A DNA stretch of 64,000 bases. Source: Hymenobacter sp. BT730. GTDB lineage: Bacteria; Bacteroidota; Bacteroidia; Cytophagales; Hymenobacteraceae. Positions 1 to 9,310 of the stretch are shown in pieces (position 1 is the first letter of the stretch; each line of letters opens with the position of its first letter). A program made the position numbers and the translations under genes. The DNA lies in NCBI RefSeq assembly GCF_030542105.1, contig NZ_JAUOFB010000002.1, positions 248,001-312,000 on the forward strand. Direction: 5' to 3'. The notes under the pieces are model-generated. The model was not told the DNA's origin, did no database searches, and saw nothing but the letters and a program-made list of their open reading frames with translations.

Positions 1-1
1 C

Positions 2-382
2 AAGCGCGGTCGGGTGCCTAACGTAGTGGGCATGACCCTGCGCGATGCCTTGTTCCTGTTGGAAAACCGCGGTTTGCGCGTGCGTCTGAACGGCACTGGC
101 CGGGTAAAGGCGCAGTCGATAGCCGCCGGAACACCTTTGCAGCGGGGCGCAATGGTAATTTTGGAACTACAGCCCATTGGCCAGAAAGCGGCGGCCCCGG
201 CCCCGCTACCTGCTCCCGCGGCTACCAAGCTGGCCGAAAACAAGCTGCTGACGCCCGCCGACCCGGACCCTGCTAAAACCCGGGCCGCCCTGCTGGAAAA
301 GCAGCGCAAGCTCAAGCAGCAGCTTACCCAGGAGGACTCAGACGCTCCCGAAATCAAATCTAAATCGAAAGCTAAAGTATAA
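2..382 (+). CDS. ftsI: C-terminal end of a PASTA-domain penicillin-binding protein (FtsI/PBP3 type), partial
   Basis: The reading frame is open from the left edge of the window (frame starting at base 2) and stops at 382, so only the last 126 residues are seen. They begin with a PASTA-like segment (VPNVVGMTLRDALFLLENRG, then a second half ending in VILEL), which in septal transpeptidases follows the catalytic domain. After it comes a Pro/Ala-rich linker and a Lys-rich charged tail (KSKSKAKV). The transpeptidase domain itself lies outside the window. The position, directly before murE in a dcw cluster, is where ftsI sits in most bacteria, and many Bacteroidota FtsI proteins carry one C-terminal PASTA domain. 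Gene identity is inferred from this plus context. Confidence 0.8.
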   Translation, partial: KRGRVPNVVGMTLRDALFLLENRGLRVRLNGTGRVKAQSIAAGTPLQRGAMVILELQPIGQKAAAPAPLPAPAATKLAENKLLTPADPDPAKTRAALLEKQRKLKQQLTQEDSDAPEIKSKSKAKV

Positions 383-426
383 CGCTCCGGCACCGGGCTA
401 GCTGCCTGGCCGGGGTTCTTTTCTGC

Positions 427-1908
427 ATGGAATCTTCTCTCTCGCACTCCCTTTCGTTTCTGCTGACCGGCCTAAAGGTGGTAGCCCAGCACGGCCCGGC
501 CGAGGTGGCAGTGCGCGGCCTTACGCTGGACTCGCGGCAGGCGGCGCCCGGGCTGGCGTTCTTCGCCCTGCGCGGTGCCGCCACCGATGGGCACCAATTT
601 ATTCCGAAGGCCGTGGAGCAGGGGGTAAGCGTTATTTTCTGCGAAGGCCTGCCCACCGAGCTAAATCCTGCCACAACTTACGTGCAGGTGCCGGACAGCG
701 CGGCCGCCATGGCTTATGTGGCCGCTGCTTTCTACGGGCAGCCCTCGCGCAAGCTTAAGCTGGTAGGCATTACGGGCACCAACGGCAAAACTACCTGCGC
801 CACCGTGCTGCACAAGCTATTCCGGGAGCTGGGCTACCACGTAGGCCTGCTGAGCACGGTGCAGAATCAGATTGATGAAGAAGTCATTCCGGCCACGCAC
901 ACCACGCCCGATGCTATCCGGCTGAATGAGCTGCTGGCGCGCATGGTGCAGGCCGGTTGCTCCCACGTGTTTATGGAGGTAAGCTCCCACGCCGTAGTGC
1001 AGCACCGCGTAACGGGCCTGCACTTCGCGGGCGGCGTGTTTACCAACCTCACCCACGACCACCTCGACTATCACGGTACCTTTGATGCGTATCTGAAAGC
1101 CAAAAAAGGCTTTTTCGATGCCCTCCCGAAATCGGGCTTTGCCTTGACTAATGCTGATGACAAGCGCGGCATGGTGATGCTGCAGAACACGGCTGCCCGC
1201 CGCGAAACCTACTCCCTGCGCGGCCCGGCCACGTTCCGGGCCCGGCTGATTGAAAATGCCGTGCACGGGCTGCACCTGGAAGTAGATGGCCACGAAGTGC
1301 AGTTTCGCCTCATCGGGGTGTTCAACGCTTATAACATCCTGGCCATTTATGGCGCGGCAGTTTTGCTGGGCGAAGATGCGGCTGAGGTACTAACCGTGCT
1401 GTCGGGCCTGACCTCCGCGCCCGGCCGCTTTGAGCCGGTAGTTTCGGAGAAAACCCGCGTAACGGGCATCGTAGACTACGCCCACACCCCCGATGCGCTG
1501 GAAAACGTGCTTGATACCATTGCTGATATCCGTCAGCCTCAGCAGCAGGTTATTACGGTGGTAGGCTGCGGCGGCAACCGTGACGGGGCCAAACGTCCCA
1601 TCATGGCCAACCTGGCCTGTAAGGGCTCCGATAGAGTAATTTTGACTTCGGACAACCCTCGCTTCGAGGACCCCAACGATATTCTGGCCCAAATGCAGGC
1701 CGGCGTGCTACCCCAGGACCTGGGCAAAGTACTCACCATTGCCGACCGGCGCGAAGCTATTAAAACCGCTTGTGCCCTGGCCGGCCCCGGCGACATTGTG
1801 CTGGTAGCCGGTAAAGGCCACGAAAATTATCAGGAAATCAAAGGCGTACGCTCCGCTTTCGATGATAAACAGGTGTTGCAGGAAATGTTCGCCTTATTGG
1901 GAAAATGA
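427..1908 (+). CDS. murE: UDP-N-acetylmuramoyl-L-alanyl-D-glutamate--2,6-diaminopimelate ligase
   Basis: Cytoplasmic Mur ligase that adds the third residue of the peptidoglycan stem peptide using ATP. At 493 residues it has the normal family length and the three-domain order: N-terminal UDP-MurNAc-binding part, central ATPase with the P-loop GITGTNGKTT at residues 114-123, and C-terminal domain. The motif DNPR at residues 409-412 is the signature of the meso-diaminopimelate-adding enzymes; lysine-adding MurE proteins have a different motif there. This predicts meso-DAP cross-linked peptidoglycan. The gene starts 44 bases after ftsI and is followed by a 141-base gap with its own promoter candidate before mraY. 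Confidence 0.97.
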   Translation: MESSLSHSLSFLLTGLKVVAQHGPAEVAVRGLTLDSRQAAPGLAFFALRGAATDGHQFIPKAVEQGVSVIFCEGLPTELNPATTYVQVPDSAAAMAYVAAAFYGQPSRKLKLVGITGTNGKTTCATVLHKLFRELGYHVGLLSTVQNQIDEEVIPATHTTPDAIRLNELLARMVQAGCSHVFMEVSSHAVVQHRVTGLHFAGGVFTNLTHDHLDYHGTFDAYLKAKKGFFDALPKSGFALTNADDKRGMVMLQNTAARRETYSLRGPATFRARLIENAVHGLHLEVDGHEVQFRLIGVFNAYNILAIYGAAVLLGEDAAEVLTVLSGLTSAPGRFEPVVSEKTRVTGIVDYAHTPDALENVLDTIADIRQPQQQVITVVGCGGNRDGAKRPIMANLACKGSDRVILTSDNPRFEDPNDILAQMQAGVLPQDLGKVLTIADRREAIKTACALAGPGDIVLVAGKGHENYQEIKGVRSAFDDKQVLQEMFALLGK

Positions 1909-1974
1909 AAAACAAGCCTGCGAATGGAGTTGCATAAGAAACGGTAGTACTTCAAAATCTGCTAAAACACAACA

Positions 1975-2005
1975 TTTGACCCCAACCCAAAAAGCGGAAT
2001 ATTTG
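1975..2005 (+). promoter_or_regulatory. Candidate internal promoter in front of mraY
   Basis: TTTG at 1975-1978 and TATTTG at 2000-2005, 45 bases before the mraY start. The two TTTG elements are 23 bases apart, the spacing of the Bacteroidota primary-sigma consensus (TTTG, 19 bases, TAnnTTTG). The -7 element has one mismatch in the TA. The gap between murE and mraY is much larger than most others in the cluster, which fits a second transcription start. Confidence 0.45.
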
Positions 2006-2049
2006 CAGTTAGGAATGTCCCACCCTGTGACCCGCTGAACCCTGCGCCC

Positions 2050-3270
2050 ATGCTCTATTATCTGTTTAATTATCTTGATAAAACCTACCACCTGCCGGGC
2101 GCGGGTGTTTTCCAGTTTATTTCGTTCCGGGCGGCCATGGCGGTGGTTACCTCACTCATCATCGCGCAGTTTTTTGGCAAGCCGCTTATTCGCATCCTCC
2201 AGCGCAAGCAAATTGGGGAGAGCATCCGTGACCTGGGCCTGACGGGCCAGATGGAGAAAAAAGGCACCCCTACCATGGGCGGCCTCATTATTCTGCTGGC
2301 CATTCTGGTGCCGGTGCTGCTGTTCGCCAAGCTCGACAACATCTACATTGTTCTTATGCTGTTGAGCACCGTGTGGCTGGGGCTGATTGGTTTCATTGAC
2401 GACTATATTAAGGTTGTTAAGAAGGATAAAGAGGGGTTGGCCGGTCGCTTTAAAGTGCTGGGTCAGATTGGCTTGGGTCTGACAGTGGGCTGGGTGCTGT
2501 TCTTCAGCAAGGATGTAACGGTGCGCCAGTACCTGCTGCCCAATGGGGACCTTTCAGCGGTGGATGCCAGCACAGTATATCAGGACGTGAAGCTGATGAT
2601 TACCACCATTCCCTTCGCCAAAAACAACGAGCTGAATTACGGCAACCTGTTCAGCTACGCCGGGCCTTATTTCAATGGGTTGTACAGCATCCTATACATT
2701 CCCATCGTCATTCTCATTATCACGGCTGTATCCAACGGGGCTAACATTACCGATGGCCTCGATGGCCTGGCAGCCGGCACTTCGGCCATCATCGGCATTA
2801 CGCTGGCCATCTTTGCTTTTGTCAGTGGCAACTCCATTCTGGCCGATTACCTCGATATTATGTACATCCCCAACTCCGGGGAGCTGGTAATTTTCTGTAC
2901 GGCCTTTGTGGGGGCTTGTGTCGGCTTTCTGTGGTACAATAGCTACCCGGCCCAGGTGTTCATGGGCGACACGGGCTCCTTGGCTATCGGCGGCATCATT
3001 GCAGTGCTGGCCCTCATAGTGCGCAAAGAACTGCTGATTCCGGTGCTCTGTGGCATTTTTCTGGTGGAAAATCTCTCCGTAATGGTGCAGGTGAGCTACT
3101 TTAAGTACACCCGCCGCAAGTACGGCGAAGGGCGCCGCCTGCTGCGCATGTCGCCGCTGCACCACCACTACCAGAAGCTGGGCTACCACGAATCCAAAAT
3201 CGTGTCTCGCTTCTGGATTGTCGGCATTATGCTGGCTGTGTTCACGCTTGTAACCCTGAAGCTGCGCTAA
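2050..3270 (+). CDS. mraY: Phospho-N-acetylmuramoyl-pentapeptide transferase
   Basis: Integral membrane enzyme that transfers phospho-MurNAc-pentapeptide to undecaprenyl phosphate and makes lipid I. The 406-residue protein has about ten hydrophobic segments and the family marks: a cytoplasmic [16 protein letters not shown] block carrying the Mg-binding Asp pair, [13 protein letters not shown] in the middle, and [11 protein letters not shown] near the C-terminus. It is longer than the E. coli enzyme by an insert around residues 150-195, a feature also common in other Bacteroidota MraY. The murD start follows one base after its stop codon, so the two are almost certainly co-translated. Confidence 0.97.
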   Translation: MLYYLFNYLDKTYHLPGAGVFQFISFRAAMAVVTSLIIAQFFGKPLIRILQRKQIGESIRDLGLTGQMEKKGTPTMGGLIILLAILVPVLLFAKLDNIYIVLMLLSTVWLGLIGFIDDYIKVVKKDKEGLAGRFKVLGQIGLGLTVGWVLFFSKDVTVRQYLLPNGDLSAVDASTVYQDVKLMITTIPFAKNNELNYGNLFSYAGPYFNGLYSILYIPIVILIITAVSNGANITDGLDGLAAGTSAIIGITLAIFAFVSGNSILADYLDIMYIPNSGELVIFCTAFVGACVGFLWYNSYPAQVFMGDTGSLAIGGIIAVLALIVRKELLIPVLCGIFLVENLSVMVQVSYFKYTRRKYGEGRRLLRMSPLHHHYQKLGYHESKIVSRFWIVGIMLAVFTLVTLKLR

Positions 3271-3271
3271 T

Positions 3272-4636
3272 ATGAACATTGTCATCCTGGGTGCAGCAGA
3301 GAGTGGAGTAGGGGCGGCCCTGTTGGCGCAGGCCAAAGGACACACCGTGTTTGTTTCTGACCGGGGCCCTATTCAGCTGGCCTACAAGCAAAAGCTGATG
3401 GCTGCGGGTATTCCTTACGAGGAAGGTACCCACACATTGGAGCGCGTGCTAGCGGCCGATGAGGTGGTAAAAAGCCCTGGCATTCCGGAGAAAGCGCCTG
3501 TCATTCAGGCTCTACGCGCGAAGAAGACGCCCATAATCTCGGAAATTGAGTTTGCCGGCCGCTATACCAACGCCAGGTGCATCTGCATTACGGGTACCAA
3601 CGGCAAAACCACTACCACGCTGCTCACCTACCACCTGCTGAAAGAAGCTGGGTTGAAGGTGGGGTTGGCGGGCAATGTGGGATTCTCGCTGGCTGAGCAG
3701 GTCATTCAGGACCAGCACGAGTACTATGTGGTAGAGCTGAGCTCTTTTCAGCTCGATGACACCCACGACTTCCAGCCCTGGGTGGCGGTGCTGCTCAACA
3801 TCACCCCCGACCACCTGGACCGGTACGGCTACTCGCTGGAAACCTACGCCCAGGCCAAGCTGCGCATTGCCCGCAACCTGGACAGCGACGGGTATTTCAT
3901 TTACAATGCCGATGACGAGGTCATTCAGAAAGAGTTTGCCTCGGCTTTCTACGAAACCAACCAGCTGCCCTTCAGCCTACACCACCGCCCCGATTTCCAC
4001 CTGGCGGCTTACTATACCGCTGAAGACCGGGTGTGTACCAACCTGACGCCCAGCCTAGCCACCGGTGGGCAGGAAATCAGTACGGCCGCCTCCCCGCTCA
4101 TTGGGCAGCACAACAAGCAGAATACGCTGGCCGCCGTGCTCTGCGCCCGCATTGCGGGGCTGGAGCCGGAGCAGATTGAATCGGCGCTGGGCACCTTCCG
4201 CAACGCCGACCACCGCCTGCAACCCGTAGGCGAAATCAACGGCGCCACGTTCATCAACGACTCCAAAGCTACCAACGTGGAAGCGGCCTGGTATGCGCTG
4301 GACGGCATTCATCAGCCCATAATCTGGATTGCGGGCGGCACCGATAAGGGCAACGACTACACCTCCCTGGTGCCCCTGGCGCAGTCCCGCGTGAAGGCGC
4401 TGATTTGCCTGGGTATGGATAATGAAAAGCTGAAGACGGTTTTTGGCCCCGTGGTGCCGCACCTGGAGGAAACGCAAAGCGTGGAAACCGCCGTGCGGCG
4501 AGCTGCCGAGCTAGCGGCCCCCGGCGACGTAGTGCTGCTCTCGCCCGCCTGCGCCTCCTTCGATCTGTTTAAGAATTATGAGGACCGCGGCCGGCAATTT
4601 TCGGCAGCGGTAGAAAAAATAAGCGCTGAGATGTAA
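3272..4636 (+). CDS. murD: UDP-N-acetylmuramoylalanine--D-glutamate ligase
   Basis: Cytoplasmic Mur ligase that adds D-glutamate to UDP-MurNAc-L-Ala. The 454-residue protein starts with a Rossmann-like segment (MNIVILGAAESGVGAALLA), then has the ATP P-loop CITGTNGKTTTT, the ELSSFQLD block typical of MurD, the NITPDHLDR motif and, in the C-terminal domain, the FINDSKATN signature. All are in the expected order and the length is normal. It lies one base behind mraY and 56 bases ahead of ftsW in the dcw order. Confidence 0.97.
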   Translation: MNIVILGAAESGVGAALLAQAKGHTVFVSDRGPIQLAYKQKLMAAGIPYEEGTHTLERVLAADEVVKSPGIPEKAPVIQALRAKKTPIISEIEFAGRYTNARCICITGTNGKTTTTLLTYHLLKEAGLKVGLAGNVGFSLAEQVIQDQHEYYVVELSSFQLDDTHDFQPWVAVLLNITPDHLDRYGYSLETYAQAKLRIARNLDSDGYFIYNADDEVIQKEFASAFYETNQLPFSLHHRPDFHLAAYYTAEDRVCTNLTPSLATGGQEISTAASPLIGQHNKQNTLAAVLCARIAGLEPEQIESALGTFRNADHRLQPVGEINGATFINDSKATNVEAAWYALDGIHQPIIWIAGGTDKGNDYTSLVPLAQSRVKALICLGMDNEKLKTVFGPVVPHLEETQSVETAVRRAAELAAPGDVVLLSPACASFDLFKNYEDRGRQFSAAVEKISAEM

Positions 4637-4692
4637 AGACCACTTGTCCGGCAGAGCCTAGCTCCGCCGGACAGCAGATTTCAAATGGACCC

Positions 4693-5871
4693 ATGGACAT
4701 CATTAAAAACTGGCTGCGCAATAACCTGAAGGGCGACCCGGTCCTGTGGGGCATTGTTATTCTGTTCTCGCTGATCAGTATTGCGGTGGTGTACTCGGCC
4801 ACGGGTACGCTGGCCTACAAGAAAATGGGCGGCAACACGGAGTACTTCCTCATGAAGCACACCGGCCTGATATTCGTTGGCTTATTCTTTATGTGGCTGG
4901 CGCACCGCATTGATTACCGCCACTATTCGCGCCTGGCACTGTATGCGCTGCTGATTTCCGTGCCGTTGCTGGTGTTTACCTATTTCATGGGTTCCAACAT
5001 CAACGAGGCTTCCCGCTGGCTAACCATCCCGGGCATCAATCAAACCTTTCAGCCTTCCGACTTGGCCAAGCTGGCGCTGATTTCGCACCTGGCATCTATG
5101 CTTAGTCGCCGCCAGCAGCATGTAGAAGACTTCAAAACTACCCTGCTGCCCGTAATGCTATGGGTTGGCCTGATTTGCGGCATCATCATCATGAGTAACG
5201 CCTCTACTGCGCTGCTGCTGTTTGCCACCTGCCTGCTGCTGATGTTTATTGGCCGGGTACCCCTCAAGCAAATGGCCGTCATGATTGCCATTGGCGCCGT
5301 AGTGGGCGGCATTGGCCTTTCCACGGGTCAGCGTTTTAAAACGGTGCAGTCGCGCATTGAGAACTTCACGGATAAGAGTAAGCCTGTGCCGTTCCAGCTG
5401 GAACACAGCTATATAGCCATTGCAACGGGCGGGATTACAGGCAAAGGCCCCGGCAAAAGCACGGAGCGCAATATTCTACCTCACCCATACTCCGACTTCA
5501 TATATGCCGTTATCATCGAGGAATACGGCCTGGTGGGCGGTGTAGCGGTTCTTTTTTTATACCTGGCCTTCCTATACCGGGGGCTGATTACGGTGATGAA
5601 CAGCTACGGCGCTTTTGGCGGGTTGCTGTCAGCGGGCCTGAGCTTTAGTCTGGTGCTGCAGGCCATGGTAAACATGGGCGTAGCCGTAGGGCTGGGGCCT
5701 ATTACGGGTTTGCCGCTGCCCTTGCTTAGCATGGGTGGTACCTCCTTGATTTTCACGGGTATCAGCATCGGTATCATCCTGAGTGTGAGCCGTGGAGAGC
5801 GGGAAATTCGTCCCATGACCGGCGAGCCGGAAGACACTGCCCGCATTCATAAGAAAACCGCTTACGCCTAA
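4693..5871 (+). CDS. ftsW: Septal peptidoglycan glycosyltransferase / SEDS protein FtsW
   Basis: Polytopic membrane protein of the SEDS family, 392 residues with about ten hydrophobic segments. SEDS proteins polymerise lipid II together with a cognate class B penicillin-binding protein; here the partner would be the FtsI at the left edge. Visible marks are the EASRWLTIPG loop, the QPSDLAKLA segment of the conserved core, GKGPGKSTERN, the SDFIYAVIIEEYGL block and GLPLPLLSMGGTS near the end. Its place between murD and murG argues for FtsW rather than RodA. Confidence 0.95.
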   Translation: MDIIKNWLRNNLKGDPVLWGIVILFSLISIAVVYSATGTLAYKKMGGNTEYFLMKHTGLIFVGLFFMWLAHRIDYRHYSRLALYALLISVPLLVFTYFMGSNINEASRWLTIPGINQTFQPSDLAKLALISHLASMLSRRQQHVEDFKTTLLPVMLWVGLICGIIIMSNASTALLLFATCLLLMFIGRVPLKQMAVMIAIGAVVGGIGLSTGQRFKTVQSRIENFTDKSKPVPFQLEHSYIAIATGGITGKGPGKSTERNILPHPYSDFIYAVIIEEYGLVGGVAVLFLYLAFLYRGLITVMNSYGAFGGLLSAGLSFSLVLQAMVNMGVAVGLGPITGLPLPLLSMGGTSLIFTGISIGIILSVSRGEREIRPMTGEPEDTARIHKKTAYA

Positions 5872-5918
5872 TTTCATCGCCTGACTTATTCCACTCAGGT
5901 GTCGCCTTGACTTATTAA

Positions 5919-7055
5919 ATGCCGCATTCCAAGCACCATAGCGCTAACTCAACTTCCGGGCCTCTCCGCCTTATTATCAGCGGGGGCGGTACGGGTGGCC
6001 ATATTTTCCCGGCCGTGGCCATTGCCAACGAAGTGCGCCGTCGCCAACCCGATGCGGAAATTCTGTTTGTGGGTGCTAATGGCCGTATGGAAATGACGCG
6101 CGTGCCCGAGGCTGGCTACAAGATTGTGGGCCTGGATGTAACGGGTTTGCAGCGCCGCCTGACGCCCAAAAACCTGATGTTCCCGGTGCGCGTGTTTCGC
6201 TCGGTGCGGAAGGCCGGCAAGCTGCTGGAGGAGTATCGGCCCGATGCCGTGGTAGGAGTGGGGGGATATGCCTCGGCGCCTGTGCTGCTGGCGGCTACTT
6301 CCCGCGGTATTCCTACGCTCATTCAGGAACAAAACTCCTACGCCGGCCTGGTAAACAAGCTGCTGGCCCGCCGCGTGAATAAAATCTGCGTGGCGTATGA
6401 AGGCATGGACTCTTTCTTTCCGGCTGATAAGCTGGTAATTACCGGTAACCCCGTGCGCACGGAAATTGCCAGCGGTAATCGGGAAGAAGCCCTGAAGTTC
6501 TTTGGCCTGGATCCGGCCCGGCCCGTGCTGCTGGTTATTGGCGGTAGCTTGGGAGCCCGCACCCTCAACCACGCCACAGCTGCCTCCCTACCCCGCCTGC
6601 GCGAAGCCGGTGTGCAGCTGCTCTGGCAAACCGGCAAAACCTATGCTCACGAGGCAGAGCACCAGACGGCTCCTTTTGCCGACAGTAATCTGAAAGCGCT
6701 GGAGTTTATTCAGCGCATGGACCTGGCCTACGCCGCGGCCGATGTAGTGATTAGTCGCGCCGGGGCGCTGTCCGTGTCAGAGCTCTGCCTCACAGGCAAG
6801 CCGAGCATTCTGGTGCCCTCGCCCAACGTGGCCGAAGATCATCAAACCAAAAACGCCATGGCCCTGGTGCGGCGCGATGCCGCCGTACTGGTTTCGGATG
6901 CCGAAGCACCTAGCCGTTTATATAATGAAGCGCTGGCGTTGTTGCAGGATAAAGCCCGGCAGCAGCAGCTCCGTACCAATGTGCGCCAATTGGCACACCC
7001 CGAGGCAACCGGGACCATTGTGGATGAACTTTTAGCCCTTGTGTCTCGCCCATGA
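5919..7055 (+). CDS. murG: UDP-N-acetylglucosamine--N-acetylmuramyl-(pentapeptide) pyrophosphoryl-undecaprenol GlcNAc transferase
   Basis: Membrane-associated GT-B glycosyltransferase that turns lipid I into lipid II. The protein (378 residues) has the N-terminal glycine-rich loop ISGGGTGGHIFPA, the GVGGYASAPVLLAA block, ITGNPVR, and the C-terminal UDP-GlcNAc-binding region with SRAGALSVSEL. The first roughly 15 residues are Ser/His-rich and poorly conserved in the family, but there is no other ATG before the glycine loop. The stop codon overlaps the murC start (ATGA), which implies translational coupling. Confidence 0.96.
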   Translation: MPHSKHHSANSTSGPLRLIISGGGTGGHIFPAVAIANEVRRRQPDAEILFVGANGRMEMTRVPEAGYKIVGLDVTGLQRRLTPKNLMFPVRVFRSVRKAGKLLEEYRPDAVVGVGGYASAPVLLAATSRGIPTLIQEQNSYAGLVNKLLARRVNKICVAYEGMDSFFPADKLVITGNPVRTEIASGNREEALKFFGLDPARPVLLVIGGSLGARTLNHATAASLPRLREAGVQLLWQTGKTYAHEAEHQTAPFADSNLKALEFIQRMDLAYAAADVVISRAGALSVSELCLTGKPSILVPSPNVAEDHQTKNAMALVRRDAAVLVSDAEAPSRLYNEALALLQDKARQQQLRTNVRQLAHPEATGTIVDELLALVSRP

Positions 7056-8476
7056 ATCCGGTAGCTGCATTTCCCTACGTCTATTTTTTGGGTATTGGGG
7101 GCATTGGTATGTCGGCGCTGGCGCGCTGGTTTAAAGCCAACGGCCACCAGGTGTCCGGCTATGATAAAACGCCCACGCCCCTCACCGAGGCGCTGACGTC
7201 GGAAGGAATTCTCATTCATTATGAGGATGCCGTCAGCAGCATGCCGGCCTTGGTGCGCGAAAACCGCGCCCAGACGCTGGTGGTGCTTACGCCCGCTATT
7301 CCCAAAGACCACCAGGAATGGGCCTGGCTCCGGGAGCAGGGCTATGATATCCGGAAGCGCAGCCAGGTGCTGGGTTTGCTTACCGCTGGCCGGCCCACTA
7401 TTGCGGTGGCCGGCACGCACGGTAAAACTACCACCAGCAGCATGGTGGCGCATCTGTTGCACCACGCGGGCGTAGACTGCGCGGCATTTCTGGGTGGTAT
7501 CTCCGTAAACCTGGGCTCTAACCTGTTACTGCCGCGCGCTACCGATAGCAGCGCCCCGGTAGTGGTAGAAGCCGATGAGTATGACCGGTCTTTCCTGACG
7601 CTGCATCCTACGGTGGCCATTGTAACGAGTACCGATGCCGACCACCTCGATATTTATGGGGACAAGGACGCGCTGGTAGAATCTTTTCGCCAGTTCGTGA
7701 GCCAGATTCAGGCCGGGGGCACGCTCATCATTAACCATACCGCTGACCCCAGTGTAGCGGCCGCAGCTCCCGCTGGCGTGAGCGTTATCCGCTACGGCCT
7801 CACTCCTGAGCAGGGTCCGGAGCTATGGGCCACCAATATCACCGCGCAAGGCCATCAGTTTCATTTTGATCTGCACGGGCCCGCGGGTGCAGTAACGGAT
7901 CTGCAGTTGGCGGTTCCCGGCTTCCACAACGTGGAAAATATGCTGGCTGCCACCTGCGTGGCCCAGCTGGAAGGCGTGCAGCCCCAAGCCCTGCGGGAAG
8001 CCGTGGCGGCCTACCGTGGCGTAAAGCGCCGCTTTGAATTTGTAGTGACCACGCCCAAGCACGGCTACGTGGACGACTATGCTCACCACCCCCGGGAAAT
8101 TGAGGCGTTCCTGCGTTCCATGCGCGCCCTGTACCCCGGCAAAACGCTGCGCGTCATCTTCCAGCCCCATCTGTTCACCCGCACCCGCGACTTTGTGGAT
8201 GGCTTTGCCGAAAGCCTCAGCCTGGCCGATGAAGTGGTGCTGCTGGATATTTATCCGGCTCGTGAACTGCCCATTCCCGGCGTTACGTCGGAAATGATTT
8301 TGTCCAAGATTACTGCTCCCCGTAAGTCGTTGCAAACCAAGGAACAGGTGCTGGCCGCCGCCGAAATAGACAATGATTTTGATGTACTGGCCACCGTTGG
8401 AGCCGGCGACATCGACCAATTGGTGCCTCGCTTAAAGAATATTTTAAATATTCGATGGAATGGAGTTGAAGCGTAA
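7052..8476 (+). CDS. murC: UDP-N-acetylmuramate--L-alanine ligase
   Basis: Cytoplasmic Mur ligase that adds the first amino acid to UDP-MurNAc. The 474-residue protein has the N-terminal dinucleotide-like fold GIGGIGMSALARW, the ATP P-loop VAGTHGKTTTSS, the EADEYDRSFL block, TDADHLDIYG, and VDDYAHHPREI, the last being typical of MurC. The gene overlaps murG by four bases and ftsQ by seventeen, so murG-murC-ftsQ form a tightly coupled block. Confidence 0.97.
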   Translation: MNPVAAFPYVYFLGIGGIGMSALARWFKANGHQVSGYDKTPTPLTEALTSEGILIHYEDAVSSMPALVRENRAQTLVVLTPAIPKDHQEWAWLREQGYDIRKRSQVLGLLTAGRPTIAVAGTHGKTTTSSMVAHLLHHAGVDCAAFLGGISVNLGSNLLLPRATDSSAPVVVEADEYDRSFLTLHPTVAIVTSTDADHLDIYGDKDALVESFRQFVSQIQAGGTLIINHTADPSVAAAAPAGVSVIRYGLTPEQGPELWATNITAQGHQFHFDLHGPAGAVTDLQLAVPGFHNVENMLAATCVAQLEGVQPQALREAVAAYRGVKRRFEFVVTTPKHGYVDDYAHHPREIEAFLRSMRALYPGKTLRVIFQPHLFTRTRDFVDGFAESLSLADEVVLLDIYPARELPIPGVTSEMILSKITAPRKSLQTKEQVLAAAEIDNDFDVLATVGAGDIDQLVPRLKNILNIRWNGVEA

Positions 8477-9224
8477 AGTAAATAACTTATTTTTCGCTAC
8501 GGGTTGCCTTGTGCTGTTCACAGCGCTGGCCGTGTTTGCCGGTGTGCGGCAAGCACAACGCCCTGTTAGCAATGTCATAGTTACCATTGGTAATGAGTTT
8601 AATAACTATTTTATCAGCGAGCAGGAAGTGACAGCACTACTGACGCGCAACGGCAACCAGCGCCTGGAAGGCGCCCGACCCGAGGACCTTAACCTCAAGG
8701 GGCTAGAAGCGCGTCTCAAAGCCCATAGCTTCGTGAAAGATGCCCAGGTGTACCGCGACCTGGCTGGAAATTTGCACGCCGATGTGCGCCAGAACCGTCC
8801 TATTGCCCGTTTAGTGCACCCCGACACCCGCCAGGATAGCTACATTGATGATACCGGAAGCCGTTTGCCGCTTTCCGGCTTGTTCACGGCGCGCGTTGTT
8901 CCCATAGCTCGTCAGGGAGGACAGCCTCTGCAAGCTGCATTTTTTCAGGATTCCACTGGTCGAAGATATTTGGACTTCCTCCGGTTTATTGATGAGCATC
9001 CATTCTGGCGCGCTCAGGTAGCGGAGGTATTTATTGGCCCTAATGGCAAACTATCGTTTACCCAACAAGTAGGCGACCAGCGTGTAGAATTTGGCTTACC
9101 GGAGAATATTTCAGAAAAATTTGCGAAACTAATGGTATTTTACCGTCAGATACCCCCTGTATTGGGCTGGGATACGTACCACCGCGTCAACGTTGAATTC
9201 AAAGATCAAATTATTTGTGAGTAA
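8460..9224 (+). CDS. ftsQ: Cell division protein FtsQ
   Basis: Single-pass inner-membrane divisome protein of 254 residues: a short cytoplasmic N-terminus (MELKRKVNN), one membrane helix at about residues 9-28, then a periplasmic part. The POTRA-like segment with NNYFISEQEVTALL, followed by LEARLKAHSFVKDAQVYRDL and VRQNRPIARL, is the usual FtsQ/DivIB layout. Sequence conservation in this family is weak, so the call rests on that order and on the place between murC and ftsA. The start codon lies inside the murC 3' end. Confidence 0.9.
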   Translation: MELKRKVNNLFFATGCLVLFTALAVFAGVRQAQRPVSNVIVTIGNEFNNYFISEQEVTALLTRNGNQRLEGARPEDLNLKGLEARLKAHSFVKDAQVYRDLAGNLHADVRQNRPIARLVHPDTRQDSYIDDTGSRLPLSGLFTARVVPIARQGGQPLQAAFFQDSTGRRYLDFLRFIDEHPFWRAQVAEVFIGPNGKLSFTQQVGDQRVEFGLPENISEKFAKLMVFYRQIPPVLGWDTYHRVNVEFKDQIICE

Positions 9225-9240
9225 GCAAAAGCTTGCGCAT

Positions 9241-9262
9241 ACGCCCATAAAAGGCGTTTTTT
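9241..9262 (+). terminator. Short hairpin with T-run between ftsQ and ftsA
   Basis: ACGCC at 9241-9245 and GGCGT at 9253-9257 pair around a seven-base loop and run into six T residues (9257-9262). This is a weak intrinsic-terminator shape inside the cluster; it could lower readthrough from ftsQ into ftsA. The short stem makes it uncertain. Confidence 0.35.
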
Positions 9263-9310
9263 GCAGAATATCCCCACCTTCTCTCCTTCAACATCACTCG
9301 CCCCAGTCCC

